This document shows, in pieces, positions 37,133 through 46,023 of a DNA stretch of 64,000 nucleotides. The position numbers and the translations under genes were made by a program. The DNA comes from Azotimanducus chitobiosivorans. GTDB taxonomy: Bacteria; Pseudomonadota; Gammaproteobacteria; Pseudomonadales; Azotimanducaceae. Every line of letters starts with the position of its first letter. Position 1 is the first letter of the stretch. The DNA lies in the NCBI GenBank assembly GCA_965200235.1, contig OZ241339.1:2108001-2172000 (forward strand). The letters run 5' to 3'. The notes under the pieces were generated by a model. That model worked only from the letters and a program-made list of their open reading frames with translations, searched no databases and was not told the origin of the DNA.

Positions 37133-39694
37133 CTAGCCCTTTTTTCTGGCGGGTGTTCTCGCCGAGCCAGCTTTCGCTTCAAGCCAGCCCCACTCGGATG
37201 TTTTGTCGTCGTAAAAGCCACGCCACTTGCTTTGTTTCTCGCCTTTGAAGCTGGCTAGATACGGTCCGGATTTCAGCGAGTAGCGAATATCCGTTGGATT
37301 GCCCTCTGGGTCGGCTTGCGGCGCCCGCGCCAAATACTGCAGCTTCTCTGGAAGCGAATCGACCACGCCAGCGATCTCACTCACCTTCGGTGAACGAGTT
37401 TCGCGATGCCGCGGATATTTGCTTGCGGCGAGAAAAAGTCCGCGCGCGCCTTCGCGAAGCACGAAATGATCGTCCGCCTTGTCGCACCTCAGATCGGGCA
37501 TTGGGATAGGCGTCATGCGCGGCGGCGCCGGATCGCCGTTTTTCAGCATCTTGCGCGTATTGCCGCAATTGGGATTGCTGCACGCGAAGAACGGGCCGAA
37601 TCGACCTTTCTTCGCCAGCAGCGCGCTGCCGCAGCGGTCGCACTCGTGATGGCTTGTCTCGAGCGGATCTGGCGCAAGATGACCTTCCTCAAATCGCATT
37701 CCAGCGCACACGGGTCGGCGCGCGCACACATGCAGCACGCCAATATTGCCAGCGCGCATCAGATCCATCGGCGCGCCGCAAGTCTCGCACGGCTGTCGAG
37801 CAGGCAGCTGCTCGCCATCCGTTTGCGGCGAATCGATCACGTCAATCGACAGCGTTTGCCGACAGCGCTCGGCCTCCGGCAGATCGTAGCCCGAACAGCC
37901 GAGGAACATCCCCGACTTGCCGATGCGAAGTCTCATCATGCGCCCGCAGGCGGGGCAGGCGACCGGCGAATCGATGGCAGGCGCGCGCTTCATACCCTTA
38001 TCCGCTGCGCGTGCGCCATCGAGCAACGCCAAGAACTCGTGGTGGAAGCCGTCGAGCACGTTCAGCCAGTCGCGTTTTCCCAGCGCGATTTCATCGAGGT
38101 CGCCTTCAAGGTCGGACGTGAACCCGTAGTCCATCAGCTTCGGGAAGCAGTCCTTGAGACGATCAGTCACCACTTCGCCGATCGGCTCGGCCCAGAAGGC
38201 TTTGCCCTCAAGCCGCACATAGCCGCGCGCTTGGATTGTCTGAATGATGCTCGCATAGGTCGATGGGCGGCCGATGCCATGCTTTTCGAGCTCGCGCACG
38301 AGACCTGCTTCGGTATAGCGTGGCTTCGGTTTGGTGAATTTCTGCTCGGACTTGATGTCCTCCTGAATTTGAATCGCTGTTGCAGCGTCCTGCGGCGCTT
38401 CGCCTCGCGCAAACCCCTGCCAATCCGGCATCTTCACTTCCTCTTTGTTGTTTTTCGGCGCAACGCGCCCGAAACCATCAAAGAGGAGGCTCGTGCCGGT
38501 GCGCTTCAGTTGAACGCCATCGGCTTCGGCGAGCAGGCTCACAGAAAGCGTCAGGGCATCGCTCATCTGACAGGCGACGAAGCGCCGCCAAATGAGTTCG
38601 TACACGCGACGCGCTTGGGCGGTGTCTTTCCCAAGACTCACCGATGCCGGCAGTTTGTTGACATCGGTTGGCCGTATCGCCTCGTGCGCCTCCTGTGCGC
38701 TCGCGCGGCTGCTGTAGACGCGCGGCTTCGCGGGCAGATACTTATCACCGTACGCGCGCTTGATATGCTCGCGGCATGCCGAAACCGCATCGCCCGACAG
38801 GTTCGTCGAGTCGGTGCGCATGTAGGTGATGACGCCCGCTTCATAGAGTTGCTGCGCGAGGCGCATGGTGCGTGCGATGCCGTAGCCAAGCCGCGTGGTC
38901 GCTTCCCTCTGCAAGGTCGAAGTGATCAGCGGCGGCGCAGGCCGGTTCATGCTCTTGCGCTCGGTACGCTTGAGCGACTCAATGCGACCTGCCGCGGTTA
39001 ACCGTTCGACCAGCGACTTGGCTTCTCCTTCATCGAAGCGCTCAGCTTTCTTGCCATCGGCACCAACGACTTGAAACGCGTGCGGGCCATCCTTGCCGCG
39101 CTTCAGGCCGGCGTGAATTTGCCAATAGGCGACGGGCACGAACTCGCGAATCTCGCGCTCGCGCTCGACGATCATGCGCACGGCCACCGATTGCACGCGC
39201 CCCGCCGACAAGCCGCGCGCGATGCGCTGCCATAGGAGCGGCGATAGCTCGAAACCGACCACCCTATCCAAGAATCGCCGCGCCTGCTGCGCGTTGACCC
39301 GGTCCATGTTGAGTTCGGTCGGATGCGCGAAGGCTTCCCTGATCGCCTTTTGCGTGATTTCGCTGAAGATCACGCGCTTGAAGCGATTCAGGTCGCCGCC
39401 GATGATCTCACGAAGATGCCATGCGATCGCTTCGCCTTCGCGGTCAAGGTCGGTTGCGAGATAGACCGAATCAGATTTCGACGCGGTGCGCTTGAGATCG
39501 GAGATCACCTTCTTCTTGTCGGGGTCGACTTCGTAGTGCGCCTTCCATCCGTTCTCTGGTTCGAGTCCCATGCCGCGCTTCTTGAGGTCGCGCACATGCC
39601 CGACACTCGATTTGACCACATAGTCCTTGCCGAGATAGCGATTGATGGTGGATGCCTTCGCCGGCGACTCCACGATGACAAGTGATTGCGCCAC
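37133..39694 (-). CDS. topA: DNA topoisomerase I
   Basis: TopA relaxes negative supercoils through a covalent tyrosine-DNA link. The Toprim domain is at the start (SLVIVESPAKASTINRYLGK) with VYLATDLDREGEAIAWHLRE. The active-site Tyr is in GVITYMRTDSTNLSGDAVSA. Three C-terminal zinc-ribbon-like modules are visible: CPACGRMMRLRIGK, CETCGAPMDL and CDRCGSALLAKK...CSNPNC. The 853-residue length is normal. The start is GTG at 39694 with AGGAG five bases upstream, directly after the gmk stop. Confidence 0.97.
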   Translation of the reverse strand: MAQSLVIVESPAKASTINRYLGKDYVVKSSVGHVRDLKKRGMGLEPENGWKAHYEVDPDKKKVISDLKRTASKSDSVYLATDLDREGEAIAWHLREIIGGDLNRFKRVIFSEITQKAIREAFAHPTELNMDRVNAQQARRFLDRVVGFELSPLLWQRIARGLSAGRVQSVAVRMIVEREREIREFVPVAYWQIHAGLKRGKDGPHAFQVVGADGKKAERFDEGEAKSLVERLTAAGRIESLKRTERKSMNRPAPPLITSTLQREATTRLGYGIARTMRLAQQLYEAGVITYMRTDSTNLSGDAVSACREHIKRAYGDKYLPAKPRVYSSRASAQEAHEAIRPTDVNKLPASVSLGKDTAQARRVYELIWRRFVACQMSDALTLSVSLLAEADGVQLKRTGTSLLFDGFGRVAPKNNKEEVKMPDWQGFARGEAPQDAATAIQIQEDIKSEQKFTKPKPRYTEAGLVRELEKHGIGRPSTYASIIQTIQARGYVRLEGKAFWAEPIGEVVTDRLKDCFPKLMDYGFTSDLEGDLDEIALGKRDWLNVLDGFHHEFLALLDGARAADKGMKRAPAIDSPVACPACGRMMRLRIGKSGMFLGCSGYDLPEAERCRQTLSIDVIDSPQTDGEQLPARQPCETCGAPMDLMRAGNIGVLHVCARRPVCAGMRFEEGHLAPDPLETSHHECDRCGSALLAKKGRFGPFFACSNPNCGNTRKMLKNGDPAPPRMTPIPMPDLRCDKADDHFVLREGARGLFLAASKYPRHRETRSPKVSEIAGVVDSLPEKLQYLARAPQADPEGNPTDIRYSLKSGPYLASFKGEKQSKWRGFYDDKTSEWGWLEAKAGSARTPARKKG

Positions 39695-40336
39695 TTACAC
39701 TCCTGAGCCTTCAGTGAGGGCGCGCAACAGCGCGCCACGCTTGATTTCAACTTGGCTTGTGCGGCAGCGCTCGGCGCGAATCACATCGCCAAGCGCACGC
39801 ACCGCGGTCTCGAAGTCCTCGTTGACAAGCACATAGTCGTAGTCCTTGTACTGCAGCATCTCTCGCCGCGCTTCGGCGAGTCGCCCGTCAATGACGGATT
39901 TCGCGTCCGATGCGCGCGCGGCCAAGCGATTCGCCAAGGAATCGAGACCTGGCGGCAGAATGAAGACGCTCGCATCGGCGAAGCCTTCTGCACGAAGCTG
40001 CGCCGCGCCTTGCGTATCGATCTCCAAGATGATGTCGCTGCCGTCACTTGCGAGCGCTTCGATCATCGGGCGCGAGGTACCGTAGAAGTGACCAAAGACT
40101 TCGGCGCTTTCGAGAAATTCACCTCGTTCGCGCATCGCTAAAAATTCCTGCCGTGAGACAAAATGATAGTCGTGCCCGTCACGCTCCTTGCCGCGAGGTG
40201 GTCGTGTGGTATGCGAGATGCCCATCTTCAAATTACCGTCATGTTCCATCAGCTCACGCACCAAGCTGGTCTTGCCCGCGCCGGATGGTGCCGAGACAAG
40301 CACGATGAGCGATGCGGGGTGTTTTCTCAGCGACAT
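39695..40336 (-). CDS. gmk: guanylate kinase
   Basis: Gmk phosphorylates GMP to GDP. The 213-residue protein has the P-loop VSAPSGAGKTSLVRELM, the GMP-binding ISHTTRPPRGKERDGHDYHF and the lid region LAARASDAKSVIDGRLAEAR. The length is normal. It is directly followed by topA, so the two should share a transcript. It is divergent from rph across a 254-base gap that holds a strong inverted repeat. Confidence 0.97.
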   Translation of the reverse strand: MSLRKHPASLIVLVSAPSGAGKTSLVRELMEHDGNLKMGISHTTRPPRGKERDGHDYHFVSRQEFLAMRERGEFLESAEVFGHFYGTSRPMIEALASDGSDIILEIDTQGAAQLRAEGFADASVFILPPGLDSLANRLAARASDAKSVIDGRLAEARREMLQYKDYDYVLVNEDFETAVRALGDVIRAERCRTSQVEIKRGALLRALTEGSGV

Positions 40337-40475
40337 TCTTGGTTCGCAAGGTATCGTGGAATTGAAAGAGGGGCGATTCTACATGAGCGAAAGCGGCATA
40401 TGGATGCGCCGCCGAATTCAGCGCCGTAAGGCATTGAATTCGCGAACAAAGCTTCAATCACATTCTGCTTTGCGA

Positions 40476-40509
40476 GTCTGAACAAGTCCAAGGACGGACT
40501 TGTTCAGAC
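40476..40509. repeat. 14-bp perfect inverted repeat between gmk and rph
   Basis: The arms 40476-40489 and 40496-40509 are perfectly complementary around a six-base loop. No T-run follows on either strand, and it lies between divergent genes, so a terminator is unlikely. It may be an operator, a hairpin in a leader RNA or a small palindromic repeat unit. Confidence 0.6.
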
Positions 40510-40554
40510 ACCACTCCTGTTTCTGACGGTTCAAGTCGTCGTTCTTGACAGCCG

Positions 40555-40560
40555 TATAAT
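40555..40560 (+). promoter_or_regulatory. -10 box of rph
   Basis: A consensus TATAAT lies 30 bases before the rph GTG. The best -35 candidate, TTCAAG at 40530-40535, is 19 bases away, so the promoter is somewhat off consensus. A TTGACA at 40545-40550 is too close to be its partner. Confidence 0.45.
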
Positions 40561-40590
40561 GCCGGGCCGCCGACCATTGAAGCCCCGCGA

Positions 40591-41304
40591 GTGACCATAG
40601 TACGACCAAGCGGCAGACGCACTGACGAGCTTCGCCACGTTCGCATCACCAGAGGTTTCACAAGCGCCCCGGCAGGTTCGGTGCTAGTGGAAATGGGCGA
40701 CACGCGCGTAATGTGCACTGTCAGCATCGGCAATGGCGTACCGAGATTCATGAAGGGGCAAGGCCGCGGCTGGCTCACTGCGGAGTACTCGATGCTGCCA
40801 GGCGCGACCAGGGAACGCAGTCAGCGCGATGCGACGCGCGGTCGTCCGCAGGGGCGAAGCGTCGAGATCCAAAGGCTCATCGGCCGCTCGCTGCGCGCCG
40901 CGATCGATATCAGAGCGCTCGGCGAGCGCACGCTGCACGTGGATTGCGATGTCCTGCAGGCCGACGGCGGTACACGCACCGCATCGATCACCGGCGCGTG
41001 GGTCGCCGTTCATGAGGCGCTGAACAGCATCGGCCTCGTGGACACAGTGCTGCTGCACCGAGTCGCGGCGGTCTCGGTCGGTATCTATCGGGGCACGCCA
41101 GTGCTCGACCTGGACTACTCGGAAGACCATGTCGCCGAAGCGGACATCAACCTTGTGATGACCGCCGAAGGACGGGTCATCGAAGTGCAGGGGACAGCCG
41201 AGGGCGAGCCTTTTGAAATGTCGGCATTTGAAGCGCTGCTCTCGCTTGGTCGGGCGGGCATTGAAACACTGGTTGAACAACAGCGACAGGCGCTACTCGT
41301 CTGA
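40591..41304 (+). CDS. rph: ribonuclease PH
   Basis: RNase PH trims tRNA 3' ends by phosphorolysis. The 237-residue protein has the family start VRPSGRRTDELRHVRITRGF, the substrate segment GRSLRAAIDIRALGERTLHV and the phosphate/metal region LDLDYSEDHVAEADINLVMT. The start is GTG. The 3' end overlaps the convergent argB end by 12 bases. Confidence 0.96.
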   Translation: MTIVRPSGRRTDELRHVRITRGFTSAPAGSVLVEMGDTRVMCTVSIGNGVPRFMKGQGRGWLTAEYSMLPGATRERSQRDATRGRPQGRSVEIQRLIGRSLRAAIDIRALGERTLHVDCDVLQADGGTRTASITGAWVAVHEALNSIGLVDTVLLHRVAAVSVGIYRGTPVLDLDYSEDHVAEADINLVMTAEGRVIEVQGTAEGEPFEMSAFEALLSLGRAGIETLVEQQRQALLV

Positions 41305-42198
41305 TGCCTTGATGAGCGTGCCGACACCGGCGTCGGTGAACACTTCAAGCAGAAGCGCGTGCGGCACCCGCCCGTCGATGATATGCACCGACGGCACGCC
41401 TTCTTCGATTGCGTCGAGGGCAGCGCGAACTTTCGGCAACATGCCGCCACTGATCACGCCTTGATCGATGAGCGCTTGCACCGCTTGCGGACTGATCGAA
41501 TGGATGGGTTCACCCGACCCGTCGAGTATGCCCGGCGTATCAGTGATCAATATGAGCTTGCTCGCGGACAATTCGGACGCGATGGCTTCGGCGACCAGGT
41601 CAGCATTGATGTTGTAGGTTTCGCCGCCCTCCCCTGTGCCGATTGGCGCGATCACCGGAATAAAGTCGTCTTCGATCAGCGCGTGCAGCAGCCGAGGATT
41701 GATTTCCGACACTCGTCCGACATGCCCAATGTCGATGATCTCCTCTGCGGCGAGTTCCGCCGAAGCCCTGACCACCCGCAGCCGCCTAGCACGAATGGTG
41801 TCGCCGTCCTTGCCAGACATGCCAACCGCGCGGCCGCCCATGGCTGAAATGGCCGAAACGATCTCCTTGTTGACGAGCCCGCCGAGCACCATTTCCACGA
41901 CATCCATGGTTTCAGCATCGGTCACTCTCATGCCGCTCTCAAAGCGCGTTTCAATGTTGAGGCGCGAGAGAAATTCGCCGATCTGCGGGCCGCCGCCATG
42001 CACGACGAGCGGACACATGCCGACGAACTTCAAGAGCACGATGTCGCGTGCGAACTGACCTTTCAAGTCTTCGCCCACCATGGCTGCGCCGCCATACTTC
42101 ACGACGATGCGGTGACCGTGAAACTCGCGGATATAGGGCAGCGCCTCGGTCAGCACCTTGGCGAAGTCGTGGACTTCGATGTTGTTCGAATCAGCCAT
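41293..42198 (-). CDS. argB: acetylglutamate kinase
   Basis: ArgB phosphorylates N-acetyl-glutamate, the second step of arginine synthesis. The 301-residue protein has the glycine-rich VVKYGGAAM, the substrate-binding CPLVVHGGGPQIGEFLSRLN and NINADLVAEAIASELSASKL with the closing TDTPGILDGSGEPIHSIS. ATG 42198 is used; its first bases contain the coaBC stop (ATGGCTGA), so the two are translationally coupled. A GTG at 42207 is also in frame. Confidence 0.96.
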   Translation of the reverse strand: MADSNNIEVHDFAKVLTEALPYIREFHGHRIVVKYGGAAMVGEDLKGQFARDIVLLKFVGMCPLVVHGGGPQIGEFLSRLNIETRFESGMRVTDAETMDVVEMVLGGLVNKEIVSAISAMGGRAVGMSGKDGDTIRARRLRVVRASAELAAEEIIDIGHVGRVSEINPRLLHALIEDDFIPVIAPIGTGEGGETYNINADLVAEAIASELSASKLILITDTPGILDGSGEPIHSISPQAVQALIDQGVISGGMLPKVRAALDAIEEGVPSVHIIDGRVPHALLLEVFTDAGVGTLIKASDE

Positions 42199-43423
42199 CG
42201 CGCGCACTCAAACACGTACCCGCACGTACGATGATACGCGCCGCGATCTCATCTTTCGAGCTGAACGCCAAGCGCTCGCTCGCAACGCCACCCGCCTCGC
42301 GCCACATGAGCGTCATCGCGTTGTTGCTACTGTTGAAACCGATCATTTGATTGGAGACATCGTTCACCGCAATCATGTCGATGCCCTTGGCTTCGAGCTT
42401 TGAACGCGCATTGTCCTCGACATCGCGCGTCTCGGCGGCAAAGCCCACCGTAAATGGCGCGTCATCAAGTGCTGCGACTTCGGCAAGCACATCAGGATTG
42501 GCCGCAAGCTCGAGCATCCAATTGCCAGCCGCCTTGTGCCTCTTGATCTTGTGCTCGGCAAGCTCGACAGGCGCGAAGTCCGACACCGCGGCGACAGCGA
42601 TCATCATGTCCATCTGCGGCGCACGCGCCATGACCGCGTCTCGCATGTCCTTGGCCGACACCACATCAATTCGCTCGACGCCGGGTGGCGTTTCGAGCGA
42701 AACCGGGCCGCTGACCAGCGTCACCTCTGCGCCGGCTTCGCGCGCCGCGCGGCTCATGGCGAAGCCTTGTCGACCGGAACTGTGATTGGTGAGGTAGCGC
42801 ACCGGATCGATCGCTTCGCGGGTCGGTCCGGCGGTCACCAAGACCTTGCGTCCGGCAAGCGATCCTTCAATGCGTACGCTTTTCTGAAGCAACGCCATCA
42901 CTTGCGCAGCGAGGTAGTGCGGCTCGACCATGCGCCCCGGTCCTTCGTCACCGCACGCTTGCTCGCCAACATCAGGGCGGATAATCGAATACCCCATTTC
43001 GGTGAGTCGCTCGCAGTTCCGTTCGGTGGCGACATGCGACCACATGTGCATGTTCATGGCGGGCGCGATTACTACAGGCGCGGTCGATGCCAGCACGACC
43101 GTTGTCAAGAGATCATCGGCAAGGCCGTGCGCGAGGCGCGCGATCAAATGCGCGGTGGCGGGCGCAATGACAATCAAGTCAGCCCAGCGCGCCAACTCGA
43201 TGTGGCTCATGGCGGCTTCGGCCGATTGATCGAACGTCTCGGAACGCACCTCGAAGCCAGAGACGGCCTGTAGGCTCAGAGGCGTCACAAACTCATGGGC
43301 GGCGCGCGTCATCACTGTGCGAATTCTCGCACCTGCTTTTGCGAGTTCTCGCACAAGCATCGGGGTCTTATACGCACCTATGCCGCCGGCGATTCCCAAT
43401 AGGATGTTCATTTGCCCAGACAT
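42191..43423 (-). CDS. coaBC: phosphopantothenoylcysteine decarboxylase / phosphopantothenate-cysteine ligase
   Basis: This bifunctional coenzyme A enzyme couples cysteine to phosphopantothenate (CoaB) and decarboxylates it (CoaC). The N-terminal flavodoxin-like CoaC half has LLGIAGGIGAYKTPMLVREL, the ATAHLIARLAHGLADDLLTT region and the PAMNMHMW motif. The CoaB half starts at RKVLVTAGPTREAIDPVRYL with NHSSGRQGFAMS and has the KIKRHKAAGNWMLELAANPD segment. ATG 43423 gives 410 residues. It overlaps argB and is divergent from radC, a common arrangement. Confidence 0.96.
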   Translation of the reverse strand: MSGQMNILLGIAGGIGAYKTPMLVRELAKAGARIRTVMTRAAHEFVTPLSLQAVSGFEVRSETFDQSAEAAMSHIELARWADLIVIAPATAHLIARLAHGLADDLLTTVVLASTAPVVIAPAMNMHMWSHVATERNCERLTEMGYSIIRPDVGEQACGDEGPGRMVEPHYLAAQVMALLQKSVRIEGSLAGRKVLVTAGPTREAIDPVRYLTNHSSGRQGFAMSRAAREAGAEVTLVSGPVSLETPPGVERIDVVSAKDMRDAVMARAPQMDMMIAVAAVSDFAPVELAEHKIKRHKAAGNWMLELAANPDVLAEVAALDDAPFTVGFAAETRDVEDNARSKLEAKGIDMIAVNDVSNQMIGFNSSNNAMTLMWREAGGVASERLAFSSKDEIAARIIVRAGTCLSARDG

Positions 43424-43475
43424 GTGTTTTTCTCGGCGTGCGCTCGTGCCCAACTCGCTTCTCAAGAATCATTCG

Positions 43476-44204
43476 ATGCCCTCAGCGGTGCCCGATGCGC
43501 GGCGAGAGCCAATTTCGCACCATATCACCTTGCGCGCTGACCTGCCGAACGATCACGATGAACACCCCTTGACGCGCATGTGCGAGCGTGGCGCCGATGC
43601 CCTTGACGACAGTGAATTGCTCGCGCTCGTCCTGCGTCCAAAGCTCGGGGAGGCGGCACCCGCGCACGCTCGGCAGCTACTCTCCACATACGGCAGCCTA
43701 CACGCGCTGCGCGGGGCGATGGAACTGCCTTCCGGCACGGGAATACTCCGAGACGCAGAGATGCGCGCAACGCTGCTTGCCGTGTTCGCGCTCGCCGAAC
43801 GCAGCGCACTCCTGCCGCTCGCACGCGGAGCGCCATACACGTCGGCGCACGACGCCCGCCGCTACTTCGAGCTGCGGCTCGGGCGCAAGGACACGGAGGT
43901 GTTCGCTGCCTTGTTTCTTGACACGCGCCACCGGCTCATTGAATTTCGCGAACTCTTTTTCGGCACCGTCAATTCCACCCACGTCTATTTTCGCGAAGTG
44001 CTGCGCAGCGCCATGTCGCTCAATTCAGCGGCGCTCGTCTTCTGCCACAACCACCCCTCCGGCGATGTCCGGCCGAGCGATGCCGATATCGAAATCACAC
44101 GGTCTCTGAAACGGCTGCTCGACCTTGTGGATGTGCGCGTTCTTGACCATATTGTCGTCACGGCGACCGAGAGTGCATCGATGATGGAGCTCGGTCTGCT
44201 GTAG
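43476..44204 (+). CDS. radC: RadC-family JAB-domain protein
   Basis: The N-terminal helix-hairpin-helix-like part has CERGADALDDSELLALVLRP. The C-terminal JAB metalloprotease-like domain carries the zinc motif FCHNHPSGDVRPSDAD (H-x-H-P-S-G with Asp) after FFGTVNSTHVYFREVLRSAM. RadC's old link to DNA repair is doubtful; its role is unknown. ATG 43476 (242 residues) gives a normal start. The gene runs divergent from coaBC. Confidence 0.93.
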   Translation: MPSAVPDARREPISHHITLRADLPNDHDEHPLTRMCERGADALDDSELLALVLRPKLGEAAPAHARQLLSTYGSLHALRGAMELPSGTGILRDAEMRATLLAVFALAERSALLPLARGAPYTSAHDARRYFELRLGRKDTEVFAALFLDTRHRLIEFRELFFGTVNSTHVYFREVLRSAMSLNSAALVFCHNHPSGDVRPSDADIEITRSLKRLLDLVDVRVLDHIVVTATESASMMELGLL

Positions 44205-44400
44205 ACGTGCTGCGCCGTCGGCATTCAAGGTCGTAATCCGATCCCGCCGCGAACTTCTGCGGTGCAGGCATCTTGGCACCCGTTCGTTTGGCTGTCGGCG
44301 CAGCGGAAACGGACATGAAGCGCGGCATCTCGCCTTCGCAAGGCGTGGCATCTCGCGCTCAACTAGGTCACAATACACGCGCAATCAACGGAGCCAGCAA

Positions 44401-45558
44401 TTGAGCACGAGACAGCACCGGATACTGGTAGTTGACGACGAGCCAGATATCGAACACTTGGTCTTGCAGCGAATGCGCCGCGAAATAAGGCGCGGCGACT
44501 ACATTTTTGAGTTTGCGGGAAACGGCGTGGAAGCGCTTGAGCGCCTCTCCAAGAGAGATGATGTCGACATGGTGGTGTCCGACATCAACATGCCGCACAT
44601 GGACGGGCTCACGCTGCTTGAACAGATTCCTAAAGTGGACCCGAGCGTGAAGTCAGTGATCGTGTCGGCCTATGGCGACATGAAAAATATACGCACGGCG
44701 ATGAACCGCGGCGCGTTCGACTTTGTCACCAAGCCAATTGATTTTGAAGATCTTCGCGTCACCATTGATCGCACGCTTGAACATCTTGAGATGCTGCGCG
44801 AGGCGCTTGCGTCACGCGACAAGCTCGTTGCAATTCAGCACGAACTCGGCGTTGCCAGCCAGATGCAGCAATCGATCTTGCCGAAGGTGTTTCCGAAGAC
44901 CGATCATTTGAGCCTGCACGCCAGCATGACGCCCGCACGCGATGTCGGCGGCGACTTCTATGACTTCGTGCCGCTCACGGACGGCAAAATCGGCATGACC
45001 ATCGCCGATGTGTCCGACAAGGGCGTGCCCGCCGCGCTTTTCATGATGTCGAGCCGAACCATGCTGAAGGGCTCAGCTATCGGTCTCAGCGAGCCGCAAG
45101 AAGTGCTTGCCGAAGTGAATGATCTTCTTGAGACAGACAACACAACTGCTATGTTCGTGACCGTGCTCTACGCGGTCTACGACCCACGCTCCGGAGAGCT
45201 CACCTATGCGAGCGGTGGACATGATCCCCCCATTGTCGTGCGTAGCGACGGCACAGTCGAAGTGCAGCCCAATACCGGCGGTATCGCCCTTGGCATTGCC
45301 CCGGGATTCAAGTTCAGTCAAAACACCGTTCAACTGCAACCGGGCGACCGCGTTGCCATGTTCACCGACGGCGTCACCGAGGCCGCGCGCGCCGATGAAG
45401 AGCAGTTCGGCCTTGCCAGACTACAGGAAACGCTCGCAGCAATAGGCGCTGGCGATGCGGAGGATTTGACAGCCGCCGTCTTGGATGCCGTACACGAATT
45501 CGTCTCCGATGCGCCGCAATCGGACGACATCACCTTCCTTTCTTTCTGCAGGCACTAA
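44401..45558 (+). CDS. receiver-domain PP2C (RsbU/SpoIIE-type) protein phosphatase
   Basis: An N-terminal response-regulator receiver (ILVVDDEPDIEHL, phospho-acceptor Asp in MVVSDINMPHMDG, switch Lys in FDFVTKPIDF) is joined by a coiled segment to a PP2C phosphatase. The metal-binding aspartates lie in ARDVGGDFYDF, IADVSDKGVPAALFM, MFTDGVTEA and QSDDITFLSF. Such proteins dephosphorylate STAS anti-anti-sigma factors when the receiver is phosphorylated. The start is TTG at 44401, seven bases after a GGAG box. It is the first gene of a four-gene unit whose last member is a histidine kinase, a plausible partner. Confidence 0.93.
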   Translation: MSTRQHRILVVDDEPDIEHLVLQRMRREIRRGDYIFEFAGNGVEALERLSKRDDVDMVVSDINMPHMDGLTLLEQIPKVDPSVKSVIVSAYGDMKNIRTAMNRGAFDFVTKPIDFEDLRVTIDRTLEHLEMLREALASRDKLVAIQHELGVASQMQQSILPKVFPKTDHLSLHASMTPARDVGGDFYDFVPLTDGKIGMTIADVSDKGVPAALFMMSSRTMLKGSAIGLSEPQEVLAEVNDLLETDNTTAMFVTVLYAVYDPRSGELTYASGGHDPPIVVRSDGTVEVQPNTGGIALGIAPGFKFSQNTVQLQPGDRVAMFTDGVTEAARADEEQFGLARLQETLAAIGAGDAEDLTAAVLDAVHEFVSDAPQSDDITFLSFCRH

Positions 45559-45588
45559 GGATAAGGACAACGGCAAGAGGCAAACGCC

Positions 45589-46023
45589 ATGAAGCAACTT
45601 TTGCAATTGCAGGTGGCTGCAGCTCTCGACGAGTTGCACGAGATCGAATCCGCGCTTGAATCTTTGGGCGAACAGGCCGATTGGGATGTCGGCCTTATCT
45701 ACCAAGTGCAGCTCGTGCTTGAGGAGCTCGCAGTGAACACCGTGAATTATGGCTTCGAGAATGATGGCGGCAAGACTGCTGGCATCATCGAAATCGTCAT
45801 CTCGGAGGACGACGACTCCATCAGAATCGAATACTCGGACAACGGCAAGCCTTTCAATCCTTTTGAGGACGCTCCGGAACCAGACCTTGACAGCGACCTC
45901 GCAGAGCGACGTGTCGGCGGACTCGGTGTGCATCTCGTGCGTACCATGATGGACGAAGCAAGCTATCGACGCGGGGAGAGTCGCAATCACGTGCGCCTCG
46001 TCAAGAAGAGAGTCGCCGAATGA
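45589..46023 (+). CDS. RsbW-like anti-sigma serine kinase / HATPase protein
   Basis: The 144-residue protein is a bare GHKL ATPase domain: N box VLEELAVNTVNYGFEND, G1 YSDNGKPFNPFED and G2 GGLGVHLVRTMM. In partner switching such kinases bind and inhibit a target, often a sigma factor, and phosphorylate the STAS protein. It follows the phosphatase gene by 30 bases and its stop overlaps the next start (ATGA). No sigma factor gene is present, so the target may be another protein. Confidence 0.9.
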   Translation: MKQLLQLQVAAALDELHEIESALESLGEQADWDVGLIYQVQLVLEELAVNTVNYGFENDGGKTAGIIEIVISEDDDSIRIEYSDNGKPFNPFEDAPEPDLDSDLAERRVGGLGVHLVRTMMDEASYRRGESRNHVRLVKKRVAE

